DNA of 64,000 nucleotides from Chrysomallon squamiferum (GCA_012295275.1 CM022679.1:29391664-29455663), one strand, 5' to 3'; positions 1 to 15,282 are shown, counted from the stretch's first letter. Notes: generated by a model from the sequence alone, not told the origin. Numbers and translations: made by a program.

Positions 1-1080
1 ATTTATTAATTTGTTAAATACGCAGTCTTCCATAGAAAACGTCATTATTCCAGTGAACAAGATCCAGCCCTGAGAGCTAAATTTAGCAGATTAATCACAA
101 CATCTGTTTACCTTATTTGCTTATTATTAATTAATCTAATAATTAAATATACTTACATTATTTGCATATAAATTAACGTAATAATTAAATATTTAAATAT
201 TTATCAACTCGATTCAATATACTTAACTTATTTGCATATTAATTAACTTAAAAATTAAATATGCTAATTCATTTCAGTGTGTGTTTCTATTTCGTTTAAT
301 ACGTTCAACACGTTTTAGTACACTAGACAGCTTCTTGTCGATTACAGTAAATATAACCAATGTTCAAATTTTTAAACAGTCCTTAAACGTAATTCCAACA
401 TCTTCATCTTTCTTTGATATCGATCATGAGAAATCATCTCTCTTTTGTCAGTCGAATTATATGTATATTTAAAATAGCTTTCATCTCTCTCATAATGTAT
501 TCATTTTTCATTGTATATAGATATCGCTCGACTGACACTTTATTTTCTGTCACTGGTTATTTGAGTAAAGTGGCCATCTCAAATACTAGATGTTCGAGTT
601 TGCAATCTTGATGATTTTCGAAATATTACAGACCTAACTGTCAAAAATGGCTGGTTCTTTGCATGATAGAGTACCAATGTTCTCAGACAAAGTTGAAAGT
701 TTATTCTGCTTTGCAGCCTCACTCCGAGGATCAACAAAAAATAAAAGAGGAAAAAGAGTGAGCTTGATGAAGTGAAACTTCATGTTTTAACTTAAACTTT
801 CAGAAGATCTGTAGACGTTATTCATAATACTAGGTGTTTTCTTTTTCATTTTGTTTTAAAATCATTTTTCTGATTAAAACAAAATTCATTCGTGAAATAA
901 GATATGATTTTCAAAAAACGAAAAAAAAAAAAGAAGAAGAAAAATGTTTATCTAATTTACTACGATTATTTTTTTATCTCAACTGTTAACATTTAACATT
1001 TTTTAGTTTTCAAAAGACGAAAAGTAAAGGAAGATACAAACAGAAAAAGAGCAAACAACATGATATGTTTTCAGGATCAT
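1..1080. other. 3' flank of locus A (intergenic unit)
   Basis: No peptide-gene exon. Holds TAATTA/octamer-like repeats (120-260), BubR1 fragment copy 1 and poly-A runs. Repeated with small changes at 4200-5220 and 5760-6830. Confidence 0.7.
647..757 (+). pseudogene. BUB1B/BubR1 first-exon fragment, copy 1 (KEN deleted)
   Basis: Starts MAGSLHD and ends with the shared Q/K-rich segment before a GTGAGC donor. The central part carrying WELSKEN is deleted. Antisense to and downstream of locus A. Confidence 0.6.
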
Positions 1081-1147
1081 ATTTTATTCATCATTCAGTT
1101 TTAGAAATAAAATGATGTTTTCATGTTGATCTTCGAAACCTATTGAT

Positions 1148-1413
1148 TCACGTCACTTTCAGCTGAAAAACGAATTAAAGCTTTTATTACAATCTACACA
1201 TATTCCAAGAAAACATATAAATATATAAGAACATGCATTTTGAACTGCTCATATAATTAATAAACGTGCTTCATTAGTAAGAATTAAAGTTTGTTATTAA
1301 TTAACTGATAAAACCGAAAACAGTGTTAATTCTTCTCTCTCCGTACATAATGGTTATTATTTTTTCTCGTCTTGAACTTAAAATTGTACCGTTATTTTTT
1401 TTAATTTTTATTA

Positions 1414-1469
<56 letters not shown>

Positions 1470-2048
1470 AATATTGTTTATTCATAAAACAGCGTTTTCT
1501 TATATGTCAGTGTTCGAAAAAATTTGATTTATTTATAATTCAACCGGCGACAGTAAAATCAGTTTTAATGTCCACTAACACTAAATTTGTAATCGTTATC
1601 CAGTTATTAAATAATAATAATAGTAGTAGTAGTAGTAGTAGTAGTAATAGTTGTAGTAGTAGTAAATTTTCTTACAGGACATCTTCGAATACAGTGTCGC
1701 CTGATCCTACAAATATCAAATTTAAATTATTAAAATATTATCATAATGAATATCGAATTTTAAATAAACAAATAAATAATTAAATAATAATTTATCTTGA
1801 TTACGAAAGCAATGTTTTCATTTTATATTTTCGTATTATTATTTTTATTTTTTAGATATTTAAACAAAGATAATTAAAACAAAATAAAGGAAAGAAAGGA
1901 AGAAAGGAAAAACAAATTATTTTCGGATTTACGATCATATCCAACTAAACAGTGATATTAGTCATCACCAACATGATAATCAACAGTTAATTTATAAATA
2001 TTCATTCAGCTGAAATGGTGACTTGTTAACAGTTAATTGTAATAAGCA

Positions 2049-2146
<98 letters not shown>

Positions 2147-2272
2147 ACTTTGTGTTTGAAACTCATTTATAGCCACTAGACACAAATCGCACTTACCACT
2201 CATTATCCAAACCACTTAAAAAAAAGAAAGAAAGATCAACAAACAAACACAAATAAATAAATAAATAAATTC

Positions 2273-2305
<33 letters not shown>

Positions 2306-2554
2306 GCATTAATTTCACTAAATAAAAACATCGTTACTGAAGTATAATATTTTATCACAGGAAAACGACATATTGAAATATATAAAAGAAAAGAATTTTT
2401 TTTAAGTGGAATGTATTTAAATTAAAGTATATAATAGATACAACCATTATAAGTTGACAATGGTATACTGAAATATGTGATTTACAAATATGATACAGTA
2501 AGAAGGTGAAAAACATATCATGGAATCCGATATATTTTGGTCTATATATATTAC

Positions 2555-2639
<85 letters not shown>

Positions 2640-2748
2640 AAGGGAAAAAATGCATGATCTGATGTGTGATGAAAGGTGATAAAAAATCACATTCACAGAA
2701 ATTTAAAACAGATACTCACAGTAGTTTAAAGGCACGTGCCCTACAATC

Positions 2749-2787
<39 letters not shown>

Positions 2788-3476
2788 GTATTAATAGTAA
2801 TAATGATTGTGGTAGTGGTGATGATGATGACAATAAATTTACTACTAGACTACAACTGCAATGATACTAGTAATATTAAATGCGGTAGACAGTTTTGTAG
2901 TATTTTATGTGCTTTTCCAAGAACAATAATGAGATAACTAAACAGACGTGCGTCTACGACTTACAGTGATGTAGGAAAACCAGGAACATAAATACGATAA
3001 TTACAATTCTTTGGGTTCATATATTATGAAGTATATGGTTTACTTTCATGTAATATGAAATATATTTGGTATACTTTCATATAATACGATGTATATGGTT
3101 TACTTTCGTATAATATGAAGTATATATGGTATACTTTCATGTAATACTAAGTTATAAGGTTTACTTTCATCTATAACGCATATGATATACTTTCATTTAA
3201 CATAACATGAAGTATATGGTTTACCTTCATGTAATATAATGCAGATGGTATATTTTCTTATAATATGAAATACACGGTATACTTCTATATACATAGATTT
3301 TCAAATCGTGTATTTATGCTTTAGTATAGCATAACGACGACGACAACAAGAAAACAAAACCCGCATACTACTTACTTGCATTTGATGTAGCAGTCCTTGT
3401 CAATGTCTTCTAGTTTTGTAGTAGCAGTAGTCAACACAAGACAGACCAGTAGTACTAGCAGTCCTAGACTCGACAT
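1148..3476 (-). CDS. Locus A: small secreted CX3C-X18-CX3C peptide
   Basis: Unrecognised family. Coding exons on the minus strand: 3376-3478 (ATG at 3474-3476), 2720-2740 (21 nt), 2197-2214 (18 nt), 1676-1706 (31 nt) and 1148-1162 with the stop. All introns are GT-AG; the first three are phase 2 and the last phase 0. The product is about 61 residues: a Leu/Val-rich signal peptide starting MSSLGLLVLL, an acidic KLEDIDKD stretch, then CYIKC, 18 residues, and CIRRC. The last exon encodes only LKVT because one base is missing relative to the D/E/F paralogues, which changes frame and stops early. Poly(A) signal (AATAAA on the minus strand) at 1083-1088. A (CU)n tract lies upstream and a (GA)n tract downstream of the 18-nt exon. 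Secretion and a two-disulfide helical-hairpin fold are inferred from the signal and Cys spacing; the function (antimicrobial, venom, pheromone or other) is unknown. Confidence 0.75.
2053..2144 (-). repeat. (GA)n arm, intron 4 of locus A
   Basis: About 92 nt of pure GA on the transcribed strand, just after microexon 4; complementary to the intron 3 arm. Confidence 0.9.
2558..2637 (-). repeat. (CU)n arm, intron 3 of locus A
   Basis: About 80 nt of near-pure CT on the transcribed strand, between microexons 3 and 4. Confidence 0.9.
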
Positions 3477-3680
3477 ATCTCTAATACAAACACACTGAAA
3501 TATAAACATAACTATCAGCATTAAAAAATACACGGAACTGTTAAAATTACAAAAATACACGTAACTGTTAAAATTAAAATATTTATGTCTGGCTATGCGT
3601 GTATGTATGTAGATAGAAATATAGATGGTTAGGTAATAATTTTTAAGTTGACATGTACAATGAATACAATCAAAACATAC

Positions 3681-3764
3681 CTTCAAAGTTTTCTCTTTTC
3701 TACAGTCCAAATAGCAAGTTCAAGCTGGTATGAATTTTCGTTTGAACGTGCTGCTATTTATTTA
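3681..3764 (-). promoter_or_regulatory. Locus A core promoter and 5'UTR exon
   Basis: A weak TATA-like element (TAAATAAATA on the minus strand, 3755-3764) lies about 30 bp before a conserved leader resembling the E/F sequence CTCTTTGGACTGAAGAAAAG. The non-coding exon ends at 3681, followed by donor GTATGT (3675-3680). The TATA is less canonical than in D, E and F. Confidence 0.6.
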
Positions 3765-5219
3765 CAACTAACGATTGATTATTTTTTATTTTCTATTTTT
3801 TATTATTTATTTTTTTTATTTGTATTTATCATTGGAATTGTTTTTACAAATTCATTTAATATAGCAACTGTGTTTAACACACTACACACAGTTACACATT
3901 GTTAACAGAGCCGTTAGAAATAAATGATTACAATTACTTATAAAGAGATTCACCTATTTAATTAATTATAAAATGATAATTAACATTTCACTGCTCACTT
4001 AGCATTTACAAATCACTTTATTTACTTCAGGAAGTTTTTTTGGCTATTGATATTTAGTGATATTGAAGTAATCAGTTCTGTGATTTGGATGTTAATCGAA
4101 TGTGAATTCTGTTTTCAGTGCTGTCACACTTGACACAGGACAACGAAATTTTCTTGGAGAATATTCAGTCAAATGATTATTAATTTTTGTATTGCAAAAT
4201 ACACTTTCTCTCGTTGTAATTCAAAACGTTACTCTTTGGAAACCAATGTTCAAATTTTAAAACAGTCCTTAATCGTAATTCACAGATTTCAAGACTCAGT
4301 GCTGCGAGCTAAATTTAGCTGATTAATCACAATGTACGTTTACCTTATTTGCATATTATTAATTAATCTAATAATTAAATATACTTACATTATTTGCATA
4401 TTAATTAACTTAATAATGAAATATGCTAATTCATTTCAGTGTGTGTTTCTATTTCGTTTTAGTACACTACACAGCTTCTTGTCGATTACAGTAAATAAAA
4501 CCAAAGTTCAAATTTTCAAACAGTCCTTAACCGTAATTCAAAATTTTTCATCTTTCTTTGATTTAGACCATGAGAATTCATCTCGTCAGTCGAATTATAT
4601 GTATATTTAAAATAGCTTTCATCTCTCTCATAATGTATTCATTTTTCATTGTATATAGATATGGGCTCGCTCGACTGACACATTATTTTCTGTCACTGGT
4701 TATTTGAGTAAAGTGGCCATCTCAAATACTAGATGTTCGAGTTTGCAATCTTGATGATTTTCGAAATATTACAGACCTAACTGTCAAAAATGGCTGGTTC
4801 TTTGCATGATAGAGTACCAATGTTCTCAGACAAAGTTGAAAGTTTATTCTGCTTTGCAGCCTCACTCCGAGGATCAACAAAAAATAAAAGAGGAAAAAGA
4901 GTGAGCTTGATGAAGTGAAACTTCATGTTTTAACTTAAACTTTCAGAAGATCTGTAGACGTTATTCATAATACTAGGTGTTTTCTTTTTCATTTTGTTTT
5001 AAAATCATTTTTCTGATTAAAACAAAATTCATTCGTGAAATAAGATATGATTTTCAAAAAACGAAAAAAAAAAAAAAGAAGAAAAAAGCTTATCTAATTG
5101 ATTACGATTGTTTTTTTATGTCAGTCGTTAGTCTAACATTTAACATTTCAGTTTTCAAAAGATGGAAAGTAAAGGAAGATAAAAACAGAAGAAAAGGAAA
5201 CAACAAGATATGTTTTAAG
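3765..5219. other. Spacer between locus A and the orphan exon
   Basis: Upstream flank of A to about 4250, then a second copy of the intergenic unit with BubR1 fragment copy 2. No other gene seen. Confidence 0.65.
4790..4900 (+). pseudogene. BUB1B/BubR1 first-exon fragment, copy 2 (KEN deleted)
   Basis: Same internal deletion as copy 1 and nearly identical to it, so it was duplicated with the surrounding ~1-kb intergenic segment. Downstream of the orphan last exon. Confidence 0.6.
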
Positions 5220-5285
5220 GATCATATTTTATTCATCATTCAGTTTTAGAGATAAAAATGATGTTTTCATGTTGATGTTTGAAAC

Positions 5286-5309
5286 CTATTGATTCACGTC
5301 CCTTTTCCT
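5286..5309 (-). pseudogene. Orphan last exon of a lost peptide gene
   Basis: Acceptor TTTTTCAG followed by codons for RKRDVNQ and TAG, then the conserved 3'UTR and AATAAA (minus, 5228-5233). It is identical in coding to the E and F last exons, yet the upstream sequence ends at 5755 in a (TAA)n tract fused to another copy of the intergenic unit; all earlier exons are missing. Confidence 0.75.
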
Positions 5310-5541
5310 CTGAAAAATGAATTAAAGCTTTTAGTACAATTTACACATTTTCCAAGAAAACACATCAGTATATAAATACATGCATTTTGAACTGTTCATA
5401 TAATTAATATACGTGCTTCATTAGTAAGAATTAAAGTTTGTTATTAATTAACTGATAAAACCGAAAACAGTGTAAATTCTTCTCTCTCCGTACATAATGG
5501 TAATTATCTTTTCTCATCTTGAACTTAACATTGTACCGTTA

Positions 5542-5572
<31 letters not shown>

Positions 5573-5685
5573 TTAAATACAGTTCATATATAAGACAAAC
5601 TGATAACGTTTTCTTATATGTCAACGTTCCAAAAACATAGAAATTTGTTTTATTTATATTTCAACCGGCGACAGTAAAATCAGTT

Positions 5686-5736
<51 letters not shown>

Positions 5737-6337
5737 GTAGAAGTAGTATGTGGGGTCACATTTATTAATATGTTAAATACGCAGTCTTCCATAGACAAAC
5801 GTCATTATTCCAGTGAACAAGATCCAGTCCTGAGAGCTAATTTTAGCTGATTAATCACAACATCTGTTTACCTTATTTGCATATTATTAATTAATCTAAT
5901 AATTAAATATACTTACATTATTTGCATATTAATTAACTTAAAAATGAAATATGCTAATTTACTTCAGTTTTTGTTTCTATTTCGTTTAACACGTTCAACA
6001 CGTTTTAGTACACTGGACAGCTTCTTGTCGATTACAGTAAATAAAACCAATGTTCAAATTTTTAAACAGTCCTTAACCGTAATTCAAAAAAAATGCATCT
6101 TTCTTTGATTTAGACCATGAGAAATCATCTCTCTTTTGTCAGTCGAATTATATGCATATTTAAAATAGCTTTCATCTCTCTCATAATGTATTCATTTTTT
6201 ATTGTATATAGATATCGCTCGACTGACACTTTATTTTCTGTCACTGGTTATTTGAGAAAAGTGGCCATCTCAAATACTAGATGTTCGAGTTTGCAATCTT
6301 GATGATTTTCGAAATATTACAGTCGTAACTGTCAAAA

Positions 6338-6478
6338 ATGGCTGGTTCCTTGCATGACAGCGTACCAATGAATGGGAACCGAGTAAAGAAAATATTCAAC
6401 TTCTAAAACAAGGTTGAAAGTTTATTCTGCTTTGCAACCTCACTCCGACGATCAACAAAAAAGAAAAGAACAAAAAGA
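6338..6478 (+). pseudogene. BUB1B/BubR1 first-exon fragment, copy 3
   Basis: Retains EWEPSKENIQ but has an in-frame TGA soon after. The donor has become GTAAAT. Downstream of locus B, antisense to it. Confidence 0.7.
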
Positions 6479-6911
6479 GTAAATTTGATGAAGTGAAACT
6501 TTAGATTTAACTTAAAATTTAAGAAGATCTGTAGACGTTATTCTTAATACTATGTTTTGTAATCAACCTGCACAAGTAAAAAGAAATAATTTTATTATTT
6601 TTTGCTTTATTTTTAAATCATGAATTCTGATTATTAAAATGTATTCGTGAAATAAGGTATGATTTTCAAAAAACGAAAAGGAAAAGAAGAAGAAGAAAAA
6701 CCTAATTTAATTTATTACGATTATTTTTTATGTCAGTTGTTGGTATAACATTTCACATTTCATTTTGGAAAAGGAAACGAAGATAAAAAAAAAAAAAAAA
6801 AGAAAACCAAACAACATGATACAGTTTAGTATGATATTTTATTCATCATTCAGTTTTAGATATAATAAAACTTCACTGATATTTCCATGGTTCCCTTCGA
6901 AATCTATAAAT

Positions 6912-9240
<2,329 letters not shown>

Positions 9241-9264
9241 ATCTGTAATAAAACAACATATAGA

Positions 9265-9975
9265 AATACACTCGTAAATAGACACGTAACTGTCAGCATT
9301 AAAATATACACGTAATTGTCAGTATTAAAATATACACGTAACTGTCAACATCAAAATATACACGTAAATGTCAAAATTAAAATATACACGTAACTGTCAA
9401 CATTAAAATATACACGTAACTGTCAACATTAAAATATACTCGTAACTGTTAACATTAAAATACACACGTAACTGTCAACATTAAAATATACACGTAACTG
9501 TCAACATTAAAATATACACGTAACTGTCAAAATTAAAATATACACGTAACTGTCAACATCAAAATATACACGTAATTGTCAGTATTAAACTATACACGTA
9601 ACTGTCAACATTAAAATATACACGTAATTGTCAACATTAAAATATACTCGTAACTGTTAACATTAAAATACACACGTAACTGTCAACATTAAAATATACA
9701 CGTAACTGTCAACATTAAAATATACACGTAACTGTCAAAATTAAAATATACACGTAACTGTCAACATTAAAATACACGCGTAATTGTCAGTATTAAACTA
9801 TACACGTAACTGTCAACATTAAAATATACACGTAATTGTCAACATTAAAATATACTCGTAACTGTTAACATTAAAATACACACGTAACTGTCAACATTAA
9901 AATATACACGTAATTGTCAGTATTAAACTATACACGTAATTGTCAACATTAAAATATATTCGTAACTGTTAACAT
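9265..9975 (-). repeat. 28-bp minisatellite, intron 1 of locus B
   Basis: About 25 copies of a unit containing TGACAGTTACGTGTATATTT on the transcribed strand. Copies vary at a few fixed positions. An (ATAG)n tract adjoins at 10006-10075. Confidence 0.9.
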
Positions 9976-10020
9976 TAACATGTTTATGTCTGGCTATGCG
10001 TTATCCATATAGATAGATAT

Positions 10021-10076
<56 letters not shown>

Positions 10077-10128
10077 TTAGATAATAATTTTGAAGATTAC
10101 ATGTACACTGAAGAACAGCAATACATAC

Positions 10129-10211
10129 TTTCGAATATTTTCTCTTTTGTTCAGTCCAGTGATCAAGTTTGAACGTATATGATTTTTCGTTTGAACGTGG
10201 TGCTATTTATG
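10129..10211 (-). promoter_or_regulatory. Locus B core promoter and 5'UTR exon
   Basis: TATA-like GCATAAATAGC (minus, 10202-10211) is followed by the family leader (GTTCAAACTTGATCACTGGACTGAAC). The non-coding exon ends at 10129 with donor GTATGT (10123-10128). The start point near 10180 is inferred from TATA spacing. Confidence 0.65.
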
Positions 10212-10621
10212 CACAAAGAATGATTAACTAATTTGTTTTTAATTTGTTTTGTGGGGTTTTTTAGGTTGTGTTTATAGCTGGATGTTTTTTACAAATTAGT
10301 TTAATATGCAAATGAGTTTGAAAGACTCCACCCCCAGAAAGATTTTTACGCATTATCCAGTGAGCCATTGAAAACAGATTATTAAAATTACTTATTTCCT
10401 CTTCGTGTTGGCAGAAAATAAACTGCCACAATTACGTCAATATCATGACTGTGTGACAGATGTTACGAGAGAAAAAACGTTTTCCAAAACGTTACTCTTT
10501 AAAGCAGTCACGTAGTTGCTATTGATGGTTGTTATTCAAGCCAGGTATAGTTTTATAATACAGTTTAACTAATAGCATAAATGCTCTGAATCCTTTTCTT
10601 TCTTTCTTTTTTTTTTTTTTT

Positions 10622-10774
10622 GTCAGATTTTCTCAGAATAAACATTTGTCAGTACCATTAGATCAGTATTTCAACTCAAAGAGTTTTCTGAAAAATGAAG
10701 TTTAAAATTGAAGTTTTGTGAATCATAAGATGTTTATCGTTCAGCTTCTGTAATCTGTTTCTCAACCCTCGTTT
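10622..10774 (+). repeat. Inverted repeat, left arm
   Basis: Reverse complement of 11951-12097 over roughly 150 bp with scattered mismatches; the spacer is about 1.2 kb of intergenic unit sequence. Confidence 0.75.
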
Positions 10775-11547
10775 AACAGCAAATTCTAGCAGATTAACAA
10801 CACAATATGGTTAACTTATTTGCATATTAGTTAGCCCTAATTACATATGTTTGACTTATTGCTATATAAATTAATAAAATAAATAAATATGCTGACTTGC
10901 TTGCATATTTATCAACTTGATTAAATATACTTACCTTATTTGCATATTAATTAACGTAATAATTAAATATGCTAATTTACTTCAGCGTGTATTTCTGTTT
11001 CGTTTAACACGTTCAACACGTTTTAGTACACTAGACAGCTTTTTGTCGATTACAGTAAATATAACCAATTTTTAAACAGTCATTTTCATCTTTCTTTGAT
11101 TTAACCATGAGAAATCCTCTGTTTAAAGCCCCCAGGTATTAAACATTATAAACTAACTAATTTTACCTAGAGTGTTTCTTAGTGCAGCTCTGTTGTCAAA
11201 TTTCACTTAATTTGAAAATACGAATGGTGGAATTTCCAGATAAAAAGATTTTTATCTTGTTTTTCTAACCACAAATAATTTTTGTTTTTCGAACAGCTAA
11301 AATTAAATGTTGTCGTCCCATTCAGTGAAATTCCCAGCTGGTCGAAACATAAGTAATTGTCTGTTTTATAAACACAACTTTATTATATGTATAGGTTAAT
11401 GACCTCACTCATGATTGAAGTAAACTTCATTTTATAGCACGTGTCTGTTATTATTTAATTTCATTCAGTATTAATTTTCTTCTTAACGTCTCTCTACAGT
11501 GTACTGTGTTTTAGTATCTCAGGTTTTCTTTAACTTTTATTATTCAC

Positions 11548-11588
<41 letters not shown>

Positions 11589-11950
11589 GGTGTGTGTATG
11601 TTAAAAATGTACTAGCTTAAGAACATGTATAATTATTATTAAAAAAACAATTGAAATCATTTTGTAATTTTGGTCTCTAAGGATTCGAGCTGACATAAGC
11701 TGACCGCTGTAAACTACGTATGTATGTATGCTTAAATATGTACCTTTTTGTTATGGTCTCTTTTGTAAGATTCCCCTTCTTGTTTTTGTTGTTTGTTTGT
11801 TTTCTGTTTCTTGTTTTTGTTGTTGCTGTTCTTGTTGTTATTTTTTTGATTTTTTTTGAATTTTAGTTTTATTTTGATTCGTGTTATATTATATATATAT
11901 TCGTGGTATTTATATACAACAAATTTCTTTAAATATTGGAATCATTAATA

Positions 11951-12097
11951 ACGAATGTTAAGGAACAGATTACATAAACTGAACGATAAACATTTTCTGA
12001 TTCACAAAACATCAGATTTTAACTTCATTTTTCAGAAAACTGTTTGAATTGAAATACTGATCTAATGATACTGACAAATGTTTATTCTGCTCTGATA
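11951..12097 (-). repeat. Inverted repeat, right arm
   Basis: Partner of 10622-10774. It is followed by a plus-oriented piece of peptide-gene intron 3 (about 12110-12330) without exons. Confidence 0.75.
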
Positions 12098-12880
12098 TAT
12101 ATTTTTTGTAATATATAGACAGACCTTCACGATTCCATGGTGTTTTTCACCTTATTTCTGTAACATGTTTGTATATCACATTTTTCATTTATAACTGTCA
12201 GCGTATAATGGTTGTATCTCGTATATACTTGAATTTAAATACATTACACTAAATGATATTACTCTTCTGTTTTATATATTTACATATTATACTTTAGTAA
12301 CGATTTTTTAGTTACTGAAATTATTATTATTATTATTAATATTTGCTATCATCATCATCATCATTTTTATTAATTATTTATATTAATATATTTTGTGTTT
12401 GTTGTTGTGTTTTATTATAAAGTTACATTATCATTTCTAAGTTTTCAATACATTTCAGTAAAACAAAATCTTAAACATACTGAACACAGGGCACAGTTTT
12501 AAATCTTTGTCTAATTTAAAATATACATTATTAACTGGATGTAAAGATAAACATTACACTGTATTCTAAGAGAAGAAGAAGAAGGAGAAGAAGAAGAAGA
12601 AGAAGAAGAAGAAGAAGAAGGAAAGCAATTGCAGCTTACTGAGTTAGTACTATTGTATAATGGGTTAAAGATGGAAGTATATAAATATGGAAAAAAGAAA
12701 CATCAAAAAGACGACAAGAACAGCAGTAAATTTAAAAAGAAAAAGAAAAACAAAGAGATAAAGAATTAAAAAAGAAAATAAGAAATAAATATCAAATTAA
12801 GAGTGTATTGTTTATTCTCATTAGAAATAAAACAGCTGTTTCATGACTGTATTCCAAAAGGCAGGCCAGTTAACTGAAGA

Positions 12881-14066
12881 TCACTGAAAAATAAAATAAT
12901 TTTTTATTATTATTATTATTTATAAGATACACATTAGAGACAAAATGTTTATCTAGTCAGCTTTTATATTCTTAATCCCTATAATAGTTTGGAAAATATG
13001 GACATTTTTTCTTCATTTTAATACAAAAATTGACAATGATTTTTTTTTTTCAATGTTCAAGCTTGAATGGCTACAGAAACCATTTTATTGTTAATTTTTT
13101 AAAGTATGGAAATTTTTCTTTTATTTTAACACAAACAAACTGATAACAATATTTACATGTTCCAAATTGAATAGTGACCACGATAGTTTTGAAAAATATC
13201 AATTCTTTTATTACACTGACGAACAAACTGATAATGATTTTTACATGTTCACATTTGAATGATTATGAAAACTATTTTAACATGTTTCATTCAAAACAAA
13301 TTTAAAATCTATTCTTTACATATTATAATTTGAATAGTTGCATATTTTCACATAATGCAGAACTGAACTTTCGATTGTAGTAGAATCAATATTAATGTTC
13401 CCGAAATGTTAAATGACAGCTGTCCAAAGATTTCCTTACTTTCTCGACTTCTACAGACACGTCTTCAAATATTTTATCGCAGGTTTCTTCACACTCGTCA
13501 ATGAACCTAAAACAACGAAGAATAAATCAGTTCAACAGTTGATTCGACTGAACTTTTAGGCTGCTTATGTTTTAGCCTGTAGCGAGGGGTCCTAAACAAC
13601 ATGAGGCAGATTACAGCTAACAATGAAAACTGATCAGTAAATCCCTACCATACTACTTACAATTAGTTTTTGTTTTTATCAACTTGGCTGGCAGTGGAAA
13701 AGAAACTTTTCATTTGCTTTGATCATTTGGTATCGAACACGGTCAAAGAACGCCATCTTGCTTGCCGTTTGTGCTCAATAAGTCAGGGGAAGCTACTCCA
13801 TCAAAGCATGTTTTTACATTGTTTAGATATATTATTATTAAAATCAGAAAAATAAAATAAAATAAAATAAAATAATAATAACTGGTCTAAACATATTGTA
13901 AATAAGTAATAAATCACAAAAAGAATGTATATATATATATATAAAAAAAATATTTAAAAAACCTGTTTAAAAATAATAACCAAATTAAATAAAATAATTA
14001 AAAATGACTATTGCTTGGGTATTACTCATTTAACAAACAGAAATAAGTTCACATTAAATAAAATTT

Positions 14067-14142
<76 letters not shown>

Positions 14143-15189
14143 GAACACACACAGATACAAAAGTTTGTATATTTATAAATCATACTTACTCACTAGGATC
14201 TCCACTTCAAAAACAAAATATTATTTCATTTAAACAAAAACGTAACTGTAATATACTATATAATATATTTAAATACAATACACTACGCTTATAAATTTAA
14301 ACACGTAATATTATAAATATAATAAATTTACAGTTATATATATATGTGTGTGTACGATATCACTATATATAAGATAAAGTCATGGTGGTATATTTAAGTT
14401 ATATAATAATATAAATAACAATAACGTATATACAAATTATAATAAAGGTTTCGTTATCAATGAAAATGATACAAACGTACGTTCACACAGACACAGTTGA
14501 AATAAATCATATTAAACTAGACTGTACTAAAGTATGATATGTCGACGTCATGATAGAGATTTACTAATATCTAGAGAAATAATTAAACTAATACGTACGA
14601 GTCACCAGACAGTTCTAACCTAAACGAATAAAAGATAAACATAATCATTAGAAAATATTTCCTAGACAACAAAACGAACCTTTCTGATTTGTATTAGTCA
14701 AACACCAATAGTATAGCAGCTGTAGTAGGAAAAGTAATATCTACAATTACATCATTAACATAATCAACGTCATAAATTATACTATTTATGGCTGTTACTA
14801 TGGAAAATGTCAATAGGTCTACAGGATACATCTTTTATACAATAGCCATTTTCCCAGAATGTCCACAACTTTCTTAGAACAATCACACTTTCCTAGAATG
14901 TCAACAACTTTCTTAGAAAAACCATACTTTCCCAAAACGTCCACAACTTTCTTATAATAACCATACTTTCCTAACAATAAAGCTACAAGTAAGTCGTTGA
15001 CAGAAATAGAATGAAGCAAAAGAAGAAAATGAAATATTCTACTCACGCGCAGTCAGCGACGCAGTTGTCATAATCTTCATCATCACCATCACTATCATTA
15101 CCATCATCGTCGTCGTCGTCGTCATGTGCCATTGACAGTGTTGCAACAGCGAATAGCAGAGACAGTAGGAGCAGTAGTCTTAGATCCAT
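12881..15189 (-). CDS. Locus C: acidic divergent member, CX3C-X17-CX3C
   Basis: Unrecognised family, clearly paralogous by structure. Exons: 15047-15194 (ATG 15187-15189), 14599-14619 (21 nt, donor GTACGT), 14190-14204 (15 nt, one codon shorter than the paralogues), 13440-13506 (67 nt), and a last exon beginning at 12883 whose first codon is TGA (12881-12883). Signal peptide MDLRLLLLLSLLFAVATLS is followed by an Asp-rich run, then CVADC, 17 residues, CEETC and a longer acidic tail; about 82 residues in all. Both loops are acidic, unlike the basic A, B and D-G products. AATAAA (minus) at 12811-12816. Only the (GA)n arm after exon 4 is present. The last exon is the least certain: without splicing, the frame would read on about 16 codons past 13440. 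Confidence 0.68.
14071..14140 (-). repeat. (GA)n arm, intron 4 of locus C
   Basis: 70 nt after the 15-nt exon 4. No matching (CU)n is present in intron 3 of this gene. Confidence 0.9.
14820..14975 (-). repeat. ~38-bp tandem repeat, intron 2 of locus C
   Basis: Four copies containing AAAGTTGTGGACATTCTGGG on the minus strand, just downstream of the exon 2 donor region. Confidence 0.8.
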
Positions 15190-15251
15190 CGTGTCTTTAA
15201 GTATAAATAATACATAAAAATACGTGTGCAGGAACAGAGAGAGAGAGAGAA

Positions 15252-15282
<31 letters not shown>

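Larger units (their letters stand above)
10212..12810. other. Spacer between loci B and C
   Basis: Octamer-like repeats (10810-10985), the inverted repeat pair, a (GT)n tract (11551-11580), an orphan intron fragment and an (AAG)n tract (12570-12620). No exon found. Confidence 0.65.

Noticed and set aside
281-611. Short frames (63-65 codons) in the spacer unit, repeated at 4332 and 6117
   Set aside because: The frames differ between copies by frameshifts and stops and lack a signal peptide or splice context; they are spacer sequence.
9265-9975. Regular direct repeats resembling a CRISPR array
   Set aside because: Units are contiguous without unique spacers, and the setting is a eukaryotic intron; it is a minisatellite.
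14819-15046. Reading frame with four YYKKVVD-like repeats just after the locus C signal exon
   Set aside because: It lies in intron 2 after a good GTGAGT donor and arises from a 38-bp tandem repeat; the 21-nt exon downstream continues the family pattern.
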